This document shows positions 28,859 to 39,409 of a stretch of DNA of 64,000 nucleotides, in pieces. Source of the DNA: Microbacterium paraoxydans (lineage in GTDB: Bacteria > Actinomycetota > Actinomycetes > Actinomycetales > Microbacteriaceae); assembly GCF_018224615.1 (NCBI RefSeq), contig NZ_JAGTUK010000003.1, positions 420,339 through 484,338 on the forward strand. Direction: 5' to 3'. The number at the start of each line of letters is the position of its first letter. Within the stretch, counting starts at the first letter, position 1. Under the pieces are notes generated by a model. That model searched no databases and was not told where the DNA came from. It worked only from the letters and a program-made list of their open reading frames with translations. The translations under genes were made by a program, and so were the position numbers.

Positions 28859-29619
28859 TGACGCTCGCGAGCAGGGTCATCCCGTGCCTCGACGTGGCCG
28901 ACGGCCGCGTCGTGAAGGGCGTCAACTTCGAGAATCTGCGCGACATGGGCGACCCCGTCGAGCTCGCGCGGCACTACGCGGCGCAGGGTGCCGACGAGAT
29001 CACGTTCCTCGATGTGACGGCGACGGTCGATGCCCGGGCGACGACCTACGACGTGGTGCAGCGCACGGCCGAGCAGGTGTTCGTGCCGCTGACGGTCGGC
29101 GGGGGAGTGCGCAGCGTCGACGACGTGGCCCGGTTGCTGTCCGTGGGCGCCGACAAGGTGGGCGTGAACTCGGCAGCGATCGCGCGACCGGAGCTGATCG
29201 GTGAGATCGCCGACCGCTTCGGGGCGCAGGTGCTTGTGCTGTCGCTGGATGTCAAGCGTGCTGACACGACGCGCTCCGGTTTCGTCGTCACGACCCACGG
29301 CGGGCGCACGCAGACCACGCTGGACGCGGTCGACTGGGCCCGAGAGGCCGCCGAGCGTGGCGCGGGCGAACTGCTGGTGAACTCGATCGACGCGGACGGC
29401 ACCCGCGACGGCTTCGATCTGGAGTTGGTGCGTCTGATGCGTGAGGCGGCACCGGTGCCGGTGATCGCCTCGGGCGGCGCCGGACGCGCGACGGATTTCG
29501 CGCCGGCCATCAAGGCGGGCGCCGATGCGGTGCTCGCGGCGAGCGTGTTCCACACGGGGGCGCTCACGGTCGGCGACGTGAAGGACGCGCTGCGCGCGGA
29601 GGGGGTGCTGGTCCGATGA
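28858..29619 (+). CDS. hisF: Imidazole glycerol phosphate synthase cyclase subunit
   Basis: With HisH it turns PRFAR and glutamine-derived ammonia into imidazole glycerol phosphate and AICAR. The 253-residue TIM barrel carries the catalytic Asp in [18 protein letters not shown] and the second one in [14 protein letters not shown], plus [14 protein letters not shown] and [13 protein letters not shown] for phosphate binding. hisH and hisA are not in this window. It overlaps hisG by one base and hisI by four. Confidence 0.97.
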   Translation: MTLASRVIPCLDVADGRVVKGVNFENLRDMGDPVELARHYAAQGADEITFLDVTATVDARATTYDVVQRTAEQVFVPLTVGGGVRSVDDVARLLSVGADKVGVNSAAIARPELIGEIADRFGAQVLVLSLDVKRADTTRSGFVVTTHGGRTQTTLDAVDWAREAAERGAGELLVNSIDADGTRDGFDLELVRLMREAAPVPVIASGGAGRATDFAPAIKAGADAVLAASVFHTGALTVGDVKDALRAEGVLVR

Positions 29620-30002
29620 CCGAGGTGCAGCAGGGCGAGCGCGACCCCGAGGTCGAGGCGCGCATCGCGCAGGTGGCGTTCACGGCCGACGGCCTGGCTC
29701 CCGTGATCGTGCAGCAGTGGGACACCCGCGAGGTGCTGATGCTGGCGTGGGTGGATGCCGAGGCGCTGCGCCGCACGCTCACCTCCGGTCGCGCCACCTA
29801 CTGGTCGCGGTCGCGTCAGGAGTACTGGCGCAAGGGAGACACGTCGGGCCACATCCAGGTCGTGCGCGAGGCGCGGCTGGACTGCGACGGCGATGCGATC
29901 CTGCTCCTGGTCGACCAGACCGGGCCGGCGTGCCACACCGGGACGCGCACGTGCTTCGACACCACCGATCTGGGTGCGGTCGACGGATCGGCGTCGTCGT
30001 GA
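29616..30002 (+). CDS. hisI: Phosphoribosyl-AMP cyclohydrolase
   Basis: It opens the adenine ring of phosphoribosyl-AMP, the third histidine step, using zinc. The 128-residue protein shows [35 protein letters not shown] and [13 protein letters not shown] followed by [12 protein letters not shown], which hold the metal and zinc ligands. It is the single-function form; hisE is separate upstream. Its stop overlaps the start of the next gene directly, although trpE often lies between them in related genomes. Confidence 0.96.
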   Translation: MTEVQQGERDPEVEARIAQVAFTADGLAPVIVQQWDTREVLMLAWVDAEALRRTLTSGRATYWSRSRQEYWRKGDTSGHIQVVREARLDCDGDAILLLVDQTGPACHTGTRTCFDTTDLGAVDGSASS

Positions 30003-30589
30003 GCATCGCCCGGCGCGGGCGCTCGCTCGCGGTGTCCGGATTCCTGCTCGCGGGTGCGCTCGGCATCATCTCCTCGACGCAGACCTGGTTCACGGTCGAG
30101 CGCGCTGACGCGGGTGAGGCGATCCTCGTCCCCGGTGCCTCGGCGATGGTGCTGCTCGCGCCGCTGAGCCTCGCCGTGCTCGCGCTCGGGGCCGCGCTGT
30201 CCATCGCGGGTCGCACGGTGCGCCTGGTGTTCGGGGTGCTCGCGGCGGTCGCGGCCGTGTTCCTCGGCTGGTCGACGGTGCAGCTGCTGATCGCCGAGCC
30301 GTTCGACGCGGTCGCCGCGACCGTGACGGAGACCACCGGCCTCGCGGGCGACACCGCCGTGCACGAGGTGGCGGCGCACATCGTGCCCTCCGCGTGGCCC
30401 TGGGTCGCGCTGGCCGGCTGGGTGATCCTGCTGTTCGCGGCCGTGATGGTGCTGGTGACCTGGCGTCAGTGGAAGACGGGCGGCCGTCGGTATCGCACCG
30501 AGACCACCCATGCCGCGACCCACGAGGGTCCGGTCGACGCGGTCGACTCGTGGGACGACCTGTCCCGCGGGACGGATCCCACGCGCTGA
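29999..30589 (+). CDS. Tryptophan-operon-associated membrane protein
   Basis: A 196-residue protein with four predicted membrane helices: about 13-29, 46-70, 75-95 and 135-158, ending in a hydrophilic tail. It belongs to the trp-operon-associated membrane family (Trp_oprn_chp, M. tuberculosis Rv1610 type). Its role is not established; a link with tryptophan or precursor transport is only guessed from position. GTG 29999 overlaps the hisI stop and is chosen over an in-frame extension inside hisI. Confidence 0.85.
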   Translation: MSIARRGRSLAVSGFLLAGALGIISSTQTWFTVERADAGEAILVPGASAMVLLAPLSLAVLALGAALSIAGRTVRLVFGVLAAVAAVFLGWSTVQLLIAEPFDAVAATVTETTGLAGDTAVHEVAAHIVPSAWPWVALAGWVILLFAAVMVLVTWRQWKTGGRRYRTETTHAATHEGPVDAVDSWDDLSRGTDPTR

Positions 30590-30595
30590 CCCCGA

Positions 30596-30601
30596 TAGAC
30601 T
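30596..30601 (+). promoter_or_regulatory. Candidate -10 box before the HGxxPAAW gene and trpCBA
   Basis: TAGACT lies 33 bases before the start codon at 30634, with a GGAGGAAAC ribosome-binding site in between. It may drive HGxxPAAW-trpC-trpB-trpA. No attenuator-like tryptophan-rich leader peptide is seen. Confidence 0.5.
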
Positions 30602-30633
30602 GAACACATCCGCACGTCGTCCCCGGAGGAAAC

Positions 30634-30864
30634 ATGACCAACCCGATCGCCGACCCTGGCCACGGACACTCGCCTGCGGCCTGGACCGCCGTCGTGATCA
30701 TGCTCGTCGGCTTCACCGCCGCGACCGTCGCGTTCTGCTTCGAGCAGCCGACCCTGGTCTGGATCTCCGCCGCGCTGATCCCGATCGGGGCGATCGTGGG
30801 TTGGGCGCTCGCGAAGGCGGGCTACGGCGTGAAGGGCCCCAAGTACTCCCCGAAGGCGCACTAG
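30634..30864 (+). CDS. HGxxPAAW-family small membrane protein
   Basis: A 76-residue protein with the motif HGHSPAAW near the N-terminus, followed by two hydrophobic helices (about residues 17-35 and 42-60) and a basic tail GVKGPKYSPKAH. The HGxxPAAW family is actinobacterial and usually lies just before trpC, but no function is known to me. GGAGG precedes ATG 30634 at good spacing. Its stop shares a base with the trpC start (TAGTG). Confidence 0.88.
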   Translation: MTNPIADPGHGHSPAAWTAVVIMLVGFTAATVAFCFEQPTLVWISAALIPIGAIVGWALAKAGYGVKGPKYSPKAH

Positions 30865-31640
30865 TGGTTCTCGCCGACCTGACGGCCGGCGCTGTCGCAG
30901 ACGCCGAGCGTCGCGCCCTCTCCCGGCCCATCGAGGTCGTCGAGCGCGACGCTCTCGCGCGTCCCGCGGCGAAGGATGCACTGGCGTTCCTCGCGCCCGC
31001 CGATCGGGTGAAAATCATCGCCGAGGTGAAGCGGGCGAGCCCGTCCCGCGGGGCCCTCGCCGAGATCCCGGACCCGGCTCATCAGGCGTCGCTGTACGAG
31101 CAGGGCGGTGCTTCGGCCATCAGCGTCCTGACCGAGGAGCGCCGATTCGGTGGCAGCCTCGCCGACCTCGAGGCCGTGACCGCGCGGGTGTCGCTCCCTG
31201 TGCTTCGTAAGGACTTCATCGCCACGCGATACCAAGTGCTGGAGGCGCGGGCGGCCGGTGCCGATCTGGTGCTGCTGATCGTCGCAGGGCTCGACCCGGA
31301 GGTGCTGCGCGACCTGTATGCGTTCATCCTCGAGCTCGGCATGACGCCGCTCGTGGAGACCCATTCGGCGGAGGAACTCGAGGTGGCGATCGAGCTCGGC
31401 GCCGCACTGATCGGCGTCAACGCGCGCGACCTGAAGACCCTCGAGCTCGACCGCGACCTCTTCGGCCGCCTGGTCGAGCGCATCCCGGACACGGCGATCA
31501 AGATCGCGGAGTCCGCGGTGCTCACCCCGGCCGACGTCGCGCACTACCGTTCGGCCGGTGCCGACGTGGTGCTGATCGGCGAGGCCCTGGTGACCGGAGA
31601 CCCGGTCGCCACCCTGACGAGTTTCCTGGAGGCGACGTGA
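30864..31640 (+). CDS. trpC: Indole-3-glycerol-phosphate synthase
   Basis: It closes the indole ring from carboxyphenylamino-deoxyribulose phosphate. The 258-residue TIM barrel shows the catalytic Lys in [14 protein letters not shown], the second Lys in [14 protein letters not shown], Glu in [12 protein letters not shown], Asn in [12 protein letters not shown], and [13 protein letters not shown] 30864 overlaps the previous stop by one base; longer in-frame options run back through neighbouring genes and are rejected. It overlaps trpB by 4 bases. Confidence 0.96.
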   Translation: MVLADLTAGAVADAERRALSRPIEVVERDALARPAAKDALAFLAPADRVKIIAEVKRASPSRGALAEIPDPAHQASLYEQGGASAISVLTEERRFGGSLADLEAVTARVSLPVLRKDFIATRYQVLEARAAGADLVLLIVAGLDPEVLRDLYAFILELGMTPLVETHSAEELEVAIELGAALIGVNARDLKTLELDRDLFGRLVERIPDTAIKIAESAVLTPADVAHYRSAGADVVLIGEALVTGDPVATLTSFLEAT

Positions 31641-32905
31641 GCCTGCGCGACCAGCACGGCCCGTACTTCGGCGACTTCGGCGGCCGGTTCATGCCGGAGT
31701 CGCTGATCGCCGCCATCGACGAGCTGACCGTCGCGTATGAGGAGGCGATCGCCGATCCGGCCTTCCGTGGGGAGCTCGCCCGCCTGCTGAGCACCTACGC
31801 CGGGCGACCGTCTGCGCTGACCGAGGTGCCCCGGTTCGCCGAGCACGCCGGGGGAGCGCGGGTGTTCCTCAAGCGGGAAGACCTCAACCACACGGGCTCG
31901 CACAAGATCAACAACGTGCTCGGGCAGGCGCTGCTCACGAAGCGCCTGGGGAAGACGCGCGTGATCGCCGAGACGGGTGCGGGTCAGCACGGCGTCGCCA
32001 CGGCCACCGCCGCGGCGCTGTTCGGCCTGGACTGCACGATCTACATGGGTGAGGTCGACACCGAGAGGCAGGCGCTGAACGTGGCCCGCATGCGGCTGCT
32101 GGGTGCCGAGGTCGTGCCGGTCACGTCGGGTTCGCGCACGCTGAAGGACGCGATCAACGACGCCTACCGCGATTGGGTCGCATCGGTCGAGACCACCAAC
32201 TACATCTTCGGCACCGCCGCGGGCCCGCACCCCTTCCCGGCGATGGTGCGGGACTTCCAGAAGATCATCGGCGAGGAGGCGCGCGCGCAGCTGCTCGACG
32301 AGGTCGGCCGGTTGCCCGACGCGGTGTTCGCGTGCGTCGGCGGCGGCTCGAACGCGATCGGCATGTTCGACGCGTTCCTCGACGACGAGGGTGTGCGCCT
32401 GTACGGCGTGGAGGCGGCCGGCGACGGCGTCGACACGCCGCGGCACGCCGCCTCGATCGAGCGCGGTCGTCCCGGTGTGCTGCACGGGGCGAAGACCTAC
32501 GTGCTCCAGGACGAAGACGGTCAGACCGTCGAGTCCCACTCGATCTCCGCCGGGCTCGACTACCCCGGGGTCGGCCCGGAGCACTCCTGGCTGGCAGACA
32601 TCGGTCGCGCGGAGTACATCCCCGCCACGGACGACGAGGCGATGCAGGCGCTGCGTCTGCTGAGCCGCACCGAGGGCATCATCCCGGCCATCGAGTCGGC
32701 CCATGCTCTCGCCGGTGCGCTGCGCATCGGCCGCGAGCTCGGCCCCGACGCGGTCCTGGCGATCTGCCTGTCCGGACGCGGCGACAAGGACATGGACACG
32801 GCCGCGCGCTACTTCGAGCTCTACGACGAGGCGGCGCTCGCGCACGACGTGTCCGAGGAGGGTGCCGCCGAGGAAGCGGCCTCGAAGGGAGAGCCGCAGC
32901 TGTGA
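31637..32905 (+). CDS. trpB: Tryptophan synthase beta chain
   Basis: It condenses indole with serine on pyridoxal phosphate, receiving indole through a tunnel from TrpA. The 422-residue protein is of the TrpB1 type, with the PLP Lys90 in [10 protein letters not shown], the [17 protein letters not shown] segment and the phosphate cup [13 protein letters not shown] 31637 overlaps the trpC stop and the end overlaps trpA, giving tight coupling of the two synthase subunits. Confidence 0.98.
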   Translation: MSLRDQHGPYFGDFGGRFMPESLIAAIDELTVAYEEAIADPAFRGELARLLSTYAGRPSALTEVPRFAEHAGGARVFLKREDLNHTGSHKINNVLGQALLTKRLGKTRVIAETGAGQHGVATATAAALFGLDCTIYMGEVDTERQALNVARMRLLGAEVVPVTSGSRTLKDAINDAYRDWVASVETTNYIFGTAAGPHPFPAMVRDFQKIIGEEARAQLLDEVGRLPDAVFACVGGGSNAIGMFDAFLDDEGVRLYGVEAAGDGVDTPRHAASIERGRPGVLHGAKTYVLQDEDGQTVESHSISAGLDYPGVGPEHSWLADIGRAEYIPATDDEAMQALRLLSRTEGIIPAIESAHALAGALRIGRELGPDAVLAICLSGRGDKDMDTAARYFELYDEAALAHDVSEEGAAEEAASKGEPQL

Positions 32906-33705
32906 GCCGCGTCGAACAGGCCATCCAGCGCGCACACGACGCGGGGCGCAGCGCCTTCGTCGGCTACCTCCCGGTCGGCTTCCCCGATCTCGACACGAGC
33001 ATCCAGGCCGCGATCGCCCTGGCGGAGAACGGCGTCGACATCATCGAGCTCGGCCCGCCCTACAGCGACCCCGTCATGGACGGCGCGATCATCCAGGAGG
33101 CCACGACGGCGGCCCTCGCCGCGGGCTTCCGCATGAAGGACCTCTTCACCGCCATCCGCGCGATCACCGCCGCGACCGATGTGCCCGTTCTGGTCATGAC
33201 CTACTGGAACCCGGTGCTGCAGTACGGCGTCGATCGCTACGCCGACGACCTGCTCGCGGCGGGCGGCGCCGGCCTGATCACGCCGGACATCACTCCGGAC
33301 GCCGCGGCCGAGTGGATCGCGGCGAGTGAGCGCACCGGACTCGACCGGGTGTTCCTCGCCGCGCCGACCTCGTCGGACGAGCGTCTCGATCTGGTCGTGA
33401 AATCGTCGACCGGCTTCGTGTACACGGTCTCCACGATGGGCATCACGGGGGAGCGGGCCGAACTCGACCGCGCCGCCCGGACGCTCGTCGGTCGCCTGCG
33501 CGCGCATGGCGCCCGCCGTGCGTGCGTCGGCATCGGCATCTCCACGGCCGAGCAGATCGCCGGGGTGTCCGAGTACGCCGACGGCGCCATCGTGGGCACC
33601 GCCCTCGTCCGTGCCCTCCGCGATGGCGGCGTACCCGCCCTCGCTGAGGTCGCCCGAAACCTCGCCACCGGCACGTCGTCGGTGCGCTCCGCCCCCGAGA
33701 ACTAG
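32902..33705 (+). CDS. trpA: Tryptophan synthase alpha chain
   Basis: It cleaves indole-3-glycerol phosphate to indole and glyceraldehyde 3-phosphate. The 267-residue barrel has the two catalytic acids in [15 protein letters not shown], Glu49 and Asp60, numbered as in the E. coli enzyme, then [11 protein letters not shown] and the phosphate loop [15 protein letters not shown] 32902 overlaps the trpB stop; an upstream in-frame stretch lies within trpB. trpD and trpE are not present in the window. Confidence 0.97.
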   Translation: MSRVEQAIQRAHDAGRSAFVGYLPVGFPDLDTSIQAAIALAENGVDIIELGPPYSDPVMDGAIIQEATTAALAAGFRMKDLFTAIRAITAATDVPVLVMTYWNPVLQYGVDRYADDLLAAGGAGLITPDITPDAAAEWIAASERTGLDRVFLAAPTSSDERLDLVVKSSTGFVYTVSTMGITGERAELDRAARTLVGRLRAHGARRACVGIGISTAEQIAGVSEYADGAIVGTALVRALRDGGVPALAEVARNLATGTSSVRSAPEN

Positions 33706-33708
33706 AAT
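33703..33708 (+). promoter_or_regulatory. Leaderless-type -10 box for lgt
   Basis: TAGAAT overlaps the trpA stop and ends 7 bases before ATG 33716; no ribosome-binding site is present between them. Confidence 0.55.
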
Positions 33709-33715
33709 CGCACTC

Positions 33716-34741
33716 ATGTCCCTCGCGCTCTCCAGCAGCTTCACCGGCGTGCTCGCCAGCATCCCGAGTCCGCCCGTCGCCTACATCGACCTCGGCCCGG
33801 TGCGGATTCACTTCTACGCGCTCTGCATCATCGCCGGCATCATCGTCGCGGTGCTGCTGACCAACCACCGCCTCACCAAGCGGGGTGCGGAGCCGTGGGT
33901 CGTGATCGACATCTCGATCCTCGCGGTGCCGCTGGCGATCATCGGCGCGCGTATCTTCCACGTGCTGACGCACCCGAACTTCTACTTCGGCGAGGGCAAG
34001 AACACCTGGAACCCGTTCGAGCCGGGCTCCGTGTGGGCGATCTGGGAGGGCGGCATCGCGATCTTCGGTGCGCTGATCGGCGGCGCTGTCGGCGCGTACC
34101 TCGGCTGCCGCTGGACCGGGATCCGCTTCTGGACGTTCGCAGATGCCCTGGCTCCCGGCCTGCTGCTGGCCCAGGCGATGGGTCGTTTCGGCAACTGGTT
34201 CAACCACGAGCTGTTCGGTCTCCCCACCGACCTGCCGTGGGGGCTGGAGATCGAGTCCACCAACTCCGCCTTCCCTCCCGGTCTCCCGGAGGGCACGCTG
34301 TTCCACCCGACCTTCCTGTACGAGGTCATCTGGAACGGTCTCGGCGTGCTGGTGCTGCTGTGGCTCGGCCGCAAGCTGTTCTTCCAGTGGGGCCGGCTGT
34401 TCGCGATCTACCTGATCTGGTACAGCGCCGGCCGCATCGTATGGGAGTCGATCCGCATCGATCCGAGCGAGATCATCCTCGGTCTGCGCAGCAACGTCTG
34501 GGCCGCGATCATCGGTGTCGTCGTGGGTCTCGTGATCCTGGTCGTGCAGACGCGCCGTCACCCCGGTCTCGAGCCTTCGCCCTACCAGCCGGGCCGCAGC
34601 CGGAAGGACCTGGACGCTGATGTACAATCGCAAGACAATCCCTCTGATTTCGTAGACGTGAGCGAGCCTCCGTCCGACGAGGTCACCGCAGGAGCCACCG
34701 CCACAAGCACTGCTCCCACGAGCGAGGGCGGCTCCCGATAA
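33716..34741 (+). CDS. lgt: Prolipoprotein diacylglyceryl transferase
   Basis: It transfers diacylglycerol to the lipobox Cys of prelipoproteins, in the cytoplasmic membrane. The 341-residue protein has about seven membrane helices and the signature MGRFGNWFNHELFG with the essential Arg, Asn and Glu residues, plus IDLGPVRIHFYAL near the N-terminus. After the last helix comes a hydrophilic tail of about 60 residues rich in Asp, Glu, Ser and Thr that many family members lack or vary. ATG 33716 is decided by the -10 box 7 bases upstream; longer options run into trpA. Confidence 0.95.
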   Translation: MSLALSSSFTGVLASIPSPPVAYIDLGPVRIHFYALCIIAGIIVAVLLTNHRLTKRGAEPWVVIDISILAVPLAIIGARIFHVLTHPNFYFGEGKNTWNPFEPGSVWAIWEGGIAIFGALIGGAVGAYLGCRWTGIRFWTFADALAPGLLLAQAMGRFGNWFNHELFGLPTDLPWGLEIESTNSAFPPGLPEGTLFHPTFLYEVIWNGLGVLVLLWLGRKLFFQWGRLFAIYLIWYSAGRIVWESIRIDPSEIILGLRSNVWAAIIGVVVGLVILVVQTRRHPGLEPSPYQPGRSRKDLDADVQSQDNPSDFVDVSEPPSDEVTAGATATSTAPTSEGGSR

Positions 34742-34758
34742 CGCCGCGCCCCGCGGCG
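34742..34758 (+). terminator. Short GC hairpin after lgt
   Basis: CGCCGC and GCGGCG pair over five bases directly after the lgt stop. No T-run; weak terminator candidate in the 90-base gap before gltB. I see nothing else clear in that gap. Confidence 0.3.
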
Positions 34759-34831
34759 GGAGAACCATTGCACTGAACGAGCGGGCCGATGACGTCCCCG
34801 GGTTTCACTGAAGATCTGAGGACGGTAACTG

Positions 34832-37800
34832 GTGTACTTCCAGCCCCCTTACGGCGCCTCCGGCGCATACCCCCCGAAGCAGGGCATGTACAACCCGGTG
34901 TTCGAGAAGGACGCCTGCGGCCTGGCCATGGTCGCGACGCTGCGCGGCGAGGCCGGGCACGACATCATCGCGCTGGCCCTCGAGGCCCTGCGCAACCTGG
35001 AGCACCGCGGGGCCATCGGGTCCGATGCGGGCACGGGTGACGGAGCCGGCATCCTCACGCAGATGCCGGACGCCTTCCTCCGCGCGGTCACCGGCTTCGA
35101 ACTGCCGCCCGTGGGGGAGTACGCCGCCGGTCTGGCCTTCCTTCCTCGCGATTCGAGCGAGCGCCGCCAGCAGAAGGCCGGCATCGAGCAGATCGCCCGC
35201 TCCGAGGGCCTTCGCGTGCTCGGCTGGCGTGAGGTGCCGACCGCGAACGAGAACCTCGGCAAGCTCGCCGACGAGGCCCGCCCCGCGTTCGAGCAGCTCT
35301 TCGTGAGCGCCGGCGGAGCGACCCACACCGACGCCCCGCTCACGGGTATCGCCCTCGACCGGGTGGCGTATCGCCTGCGCAAGCGTGCCGGTCACGAACT
35401 CGGCGCGTACTTCGTGTCGCTGTCGAGCCGCACGCTCGGCTACAAGGGCATGGTCACCACGCTGCAGCTGGAGCCGTTCTACCCCGACCTGCAGGACGAG
35501 CGGTTCGCCTCCGAGCTCGCGGTGGTGCACTCGCGGTACTCGACCAACACGTTCCCGTCGTGGCCGCTCGCCCAGCCGCTGCGGATGCTGGCCCACAACG
35601 GCGAGATCAACACGGTCGGTGGCAACCGGAACTGGATGCGCGCCCGCCAGTCGCAGCTCGAGTCCGAGCTCCTCGGCGACATCTCGCCGCTGTTGCCGAT
35701 CTGCACCGATGGTGCGAGCGACTCGGCGTCCTTCGACGAGGTGCTCGAGCTGCTCACGCTCACGGGTCGCAGCCTGCCGCACGCGATCATGATGATGGTG
35801 CCGGAAGCGTACGAGAAGCAGGCCGACATCTCGCCGGAGCTGCGCGCGTTCTACGAGTACCACTCCAACCAGATGGAGCCGTGGGACGGTCCGGCCGCTC
35901 TCATCTTCACCGACGGCACCCTGGTCGGCGCGACGCTCGACCGCAACGGCCTGCGTCCTGGACGCTGGACGGAGACCACCGACGGCCTGGTCGTGATCGG
36001 CTCGGAGACCGGCGTGCTGCACTTCGAGCCCGAGCGCATCAAGCGCCGCGGCCGTCTGCAGCCCGGCAAGATGTTCCTGGTCGACACCGCGCAGCGCCGC
36101 ATCGTGGAGGACCGCGAGATCAAGCACGAGCTGGCGACGCTGCACCCCTGGCAGGAGTGGCTCGACGCCGGTGCCGTCCGCCTGGCCGATCTGCCGGAGC
36201 GTGAGCACATCGTGCACCCGCCGGCGTCGATCACGCGGCGCCAGCGGACGTTCGGGTACACGGAGGAGGAGGTGCGCATCCTCCTGACGCCGATGGGCCA
36301 GACGGGCGTGGAGCCGCTGGGCGCGATGGGGTCGGACACTCCGATCGCGGTGCTCAGCAAGCGTCCGAGGCTGCTGTTCGACTACTTCACGCAGCAGTTC
36401 GCTCAGGTCACGAACCCGCCGCTGGACTCGATCCGCGAGGAGGTCGTCACCAGCCTCAAGCTCGGCCTCGGCCCCGAGTCGAACCTGCTGAGCTGGGGTC
36501 CGGAGCACACCCGCACGGTGTCGCTCGACTTCCCCGTGATCGACAACGACGAGCTGGCGAAGATCCGCCACATCGACAAGGCGCTTCCGGGTCGGTCGAG
36601 CGCGACCATCCGCGGCCTCTACCACTTCGACTCGGGCCCTCAGTCGCTCGCCGAGCGCCTGACGGAGATGTGCGCCGAGGTCGACCAGGCGATCGCGGAC
36701 GGCGCGGAGTTCCTGATCCTGTCCGACCGCGATTCGAACAAGGACCTCACCCCGATCCCGTCGCTCCTCATGGTGTCGGCGATCCACCACCACCTCATCC
36801 GGCGCGAGAACCGCATGAAGGTGGGCCTGATCGTCGAGGCCGGAGACGTGCGCGAGGTGCACCACGTCGCCACGCTGATCGGCTACGGCGCATCGGCGAT
36901 CAACCCCTATCTCGCGATGGAGACGGTCGAGCACCTCGTGCGTACCGGCTACATCACCGGCATCACGCCGGAGAAGGCCGTCAAGAACCTGATCTACGCG
37001 CTCGGCAAGGGCGTGCTGAAGATCATGTCGAAGATGGGCATCTCCACGGTGTCGTCGTACGCGGGGGCTCAGGTGTTCGAGGCGGTGGGCCTCAGCCAGG
37101 AGTTCATCGACGCGTACTTCACCCGCACGGAGTCGAAGCTCGGCGGCATCGGGATCGAGGAGATCTTCGCCGAGAACCAGGCACGGCACGACTACGCCTA
37201 CCCCGAGGATGCGGCGGCCCGCGCGCACGAACGGCTGTGGACCGGCGGCGAGTACCAGTGGCGCCGCGACGGTTCCCCGCACCTGTTCAACCCGGAGACG
37301 GTGTTCAAGCTGCAGCACTCCACGCGGACGCGGCGGTACGACATCTTCCGCGAGTACACGAAGCTGGTGGACGAGCAGGCGGCGGATCTGAAGACCCTTC
37401 GCGGTCTGTTCACGCTGCGTACCGGCACCCGCAAGCCGGTGCCGCTGGACGAGGTCGAGCCGGTGTCCGCGATCGTGAAGCGCTTCTCCACGGGGGCGAT
37501 GAGCTACGGCTCCATCTCGAAGGAGGCGCACGAGACGCTCGCGATCGCCATGAACCGGATCGGCGGCAAGTCGAACACCGGTGAGGGCGGCGAGGATCCC
37601 GACCGGTTGGTCGATCCCGAGCGGCGCAGCGCGATCAAGCAGGTGGCCTCGGGCCGCTTCGGTGTCACGAGCCTGTATCTCACCGAAGCGGACGACATCC
37701 AGATCAAGCTCGCCCAGGGTGCGAAGCCCGGCGAGGGCGGTCAGCTTCCGCCGGCGAAGGTGTACCCGTGGGTCGCCCGTACGCGGCACGCGACCGCGGG

Positions 37801-39409
37801 CGTCGGGCTCATCTCCCCGCCGCCGCACCACGACATCTACTCGATCGAAGACCTGAAGCAGCTGATCTTCGACCTGAAGCGGGCGAACCCCGAGGCGCGC
37901 ATCCATACCAAGCTCGTGAGCCAGTCCGGGATCGGTGCGGTGTCGGCGGGCGTGGCGAAGGCGCTCAGCGACGTGATCCTGGTGTCCGGCCACGACGGTG
38001 GCACGGGCGCGAGCCCCTTGAACTCGCTCAAGCACGCGGGTACCCCGTGGGAGCTCGGGCTCGCGGAGACGCAGCAGACGCTCATGCTCAACGGCATGCG
38101 CGACCGCGTGGTGGTGCAGGTCGACGGCCAGCTCAAGACCGGACGCGACGTCGTGATTGGCGCGCTGCTGGGCGCGGAGGAGTTCGGTTTCGCGACCGCG
38201 CCCCTCGTGGTCAGCGGCTGCATCATGATGCGGGTCTGCCATCTGGACACCTGCCCGGTCGGGGTGGCGACCCAGAACCCGGTGCTGCGGGACCGGTTTA
38301 CCGGCAAGCCCGAGTTCGTCGTGAACTTCATGGAGTTCATCGCCGAGGAGGTGCGCGAACTCCTCGCCGAGCTGGGTTACCGCTCGATCGACGAGATCGT
38401 CGGACGCACCGAGCTGCTGGAGACGAACGCGGCCATCGAGCACTGGAAGGCCGAGGGCCTCGACCTGAGCCCGGTGCTGGAAGGCCCGGCGTTCCCGGCC
38501 GGTGAGCCGCGTCGGAGCGGTCGCGCGCAGGATCATGAGCTCGACAAGCACTTCGACGTGCAGCTCATCGACATCGCCAAGAGCGCGCTGCTCAACGGCG
38601 AACCGGTCGTCGTGGAGCTGCCGATCGCGAACACCGAGCGCGCCGTCGGCACGATGCTCGGCCACCAGGTGACCTCGCGTCACGGTGCGACCGGGCTGCC
38701 GAAGGAGACGATCGACGTCACGCTCGTCGGCACCGCGGGGCAGTCGCTCGGCGCGTTCCTGCCGCCGGGCATCATCCTGCGACTCGAGGGCGACGCAAAC
38801 GACTACGTCGGCAAGGGTCTCTCGGGCGGCGACATCACGATCCGTCCGCCGCGTGGCTCCTCGATCGCGCCGCACGAGAACGTGATCGCGGGCAACGTGA
38901 TCGGTTACGGTGCGACCTCGGGCACGATGTTCATCTCGGGTGTCGTCGGCGAGCGGTTCCTGGTGCGCAACTCCGGGGCGACCGCGGTCGTCGAGGGTGT
39001 GGGCGACCACGCACTCGAGTACATGACGGGCGGACTCGCGGTGATCCTCGGGTCGACCGGCCGCAACTTCGGCGCCGGCATGTCCGGGGGAGTGGCGTAC
39101 GTGCACGCCCTGGACACGGCGAAGGTCAACGCGCAGTCGCTCGGCAGCGGGGAGCTGCGGCTCGAGCCGCTGGACCGCGCCGACCTGGAGGTTCTGCGCG
39201 GACTGCTCGTCGAGCACGTCGAGCGCACCGCCTCGCCGCGTGCGGCCGAGCTGCTGGAGGACTTCGACGCGAGTGCGGCGGAGTTCGTGAAGGTGCTTCC
39301 TCGTGACTTCGCTGCCGTGCGGAGCATGCGCGAGGAGGCGCTGGCCGAGGGGATCGACCCCGACGGCGACATCGTGTGGAACCGCATCCTGGAGGTGACC
39401 GGTGGCTGA
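34832..39409 (+). CDS. gltB: Glutamate synthase (NADPH) large subunit
   Basis: It makes two glutamates from glutamine and 2-oxoglutarate. The 1525-residue protein has an N-terminal class II amidotransferase domain whose nucleophile would be Cys29 after removal of a propeptide ([14 protein letters not shown]); the usual motif is CGxGF, here CGLAM. The FMN/2-oxoglutarate barrel follows ([52 protein letters not shown]), with the [3Fe-4S] cysteines C1130, C1136 and C1141 ([12 protein letters not shown]), then the C-terminal beta-helix domain ([20 protein letters not shown]). GTG 34832 is the start; ATG 34889 would also keep Cys29. gltD overlaps by 8 bases. Confidence 0.97.
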   Translation: MYFQPPYGASGAYPPKQGMYNPVFEKDACGLAMVATLRGEAGHDIIALALEALRNLEHRGAIGSDAGTGDGAGILTQMPDAFLRAVTGFELPPVGEYAAGLAFLPRDSSERRQQKAGIEQIARSEGLRVLGWREVPTANENLGKLADEARPAFEQLFVSAGGATHTDAPLTGIALDRVAYRLRKRAGHELGAYFVSLSSRTLGYKGMVTTLQLEPFYPDLQDERFASELAVVHSRYSTNTFPSWPLAQPLRMLAHNGEINTVGGNRNWMRARQSQLESELLGDISPLLPICTDGASDSASFDEVLELLTLTGRSLPHAIMMMVPEAYEKQADISPELRAFYEYHSNQMEPWDGPAALIFTDGTLVGATLDRNGLRPGRWTETTDGLVVIGSETGVLHFEPERIKRRGRLQPGKMFLVDTAQRRIVEDREIKHELATLHPWQEWLDAGAVRLADLPEREHIVHPPASITRRQRTFGYTEEEVRILLTPMGQTGVEPLGAMGSDTPIAVLSKRPRLLFDYFTQQFAQVTNPPLDSIREEVVTSLKLGLGPESNLLSWGPEHTRTVSLDFPVIDNDELAKIRHIDKALPGRSSATIRGLYHFDSGPQSLAERLTEMCAEVDQAIADGAEFLILSDRDSNKDLTPIPSLLMVSAIHHHLIRRENRMKVGLIVEAGDVREVHHVATLIGYGASAINPYLAMETVEHLVRTGYITGITPEKAVKNLIYALGKGVLKIMSKMGISTVSSYAGAQVFEAVGLSQEFIDAYFTRTESKLGGIGIEEIFAENQARHDYAYPEDAAARAHERLWTGGEYQWRRDGSPHLFNPETVFKLQHSTRTRRYDIFREYTKLVDEQAADLKTLRGLFTLRTGTRKPVPLDEVEPVSAIVKRFSTGAMSYGSISKEAHETLAIAMNRIGGKSNTGEGGEDPDRLVDPERRSAIKQVASGRFGVTSLYLTEADDIQIKLAQGAKPGEGGQLPPAKVYPWVARTRHATAGVGLISPPPHHDIYSIEDLKQLIFDLKRANPEARIHTKLVSQSGIGAVSAGVAKALSDVILVSGHDGGTGASPLNSLKHAGTPWELGLAETQQTLMLNGMRDRVVVQVDGQLKTGRDVVIGALLGAEEFGFATAPLVVSGCIMMRVCHLDTCPVGVATQNPVLRDRFTGKPEFVVNFMEFIAEEVRELLAELGYRSIDEIVGRTELLETNAAIEHWKAEGLDLSPVLEGPAFPAGEPRRSGRAQDHELDKHFDVQLIDIAKSALLNGEPVVVELPIANTERAVGTMLGHQVTSRHGATGLPKETIDVTLVGTAGQSLGAFLPPGIILRLEGDANDYVGKGLSGGDITIRPPRGSSIAPHENVIAGNVIGYGATSGTMFISGVVGERFLVRNSGATAVVEGVGDHALEYMTGGLAVILGSTGRNFGAGMSGGVAYVHALDTAKVNAQSLGSGELRLEPLDRADLEVLRGLLVEHVERTASPRAAELLEDFDASAAEFVKVLPRDFAAVRSMREEALAEGIDPDGDIVWNRILEVTGG

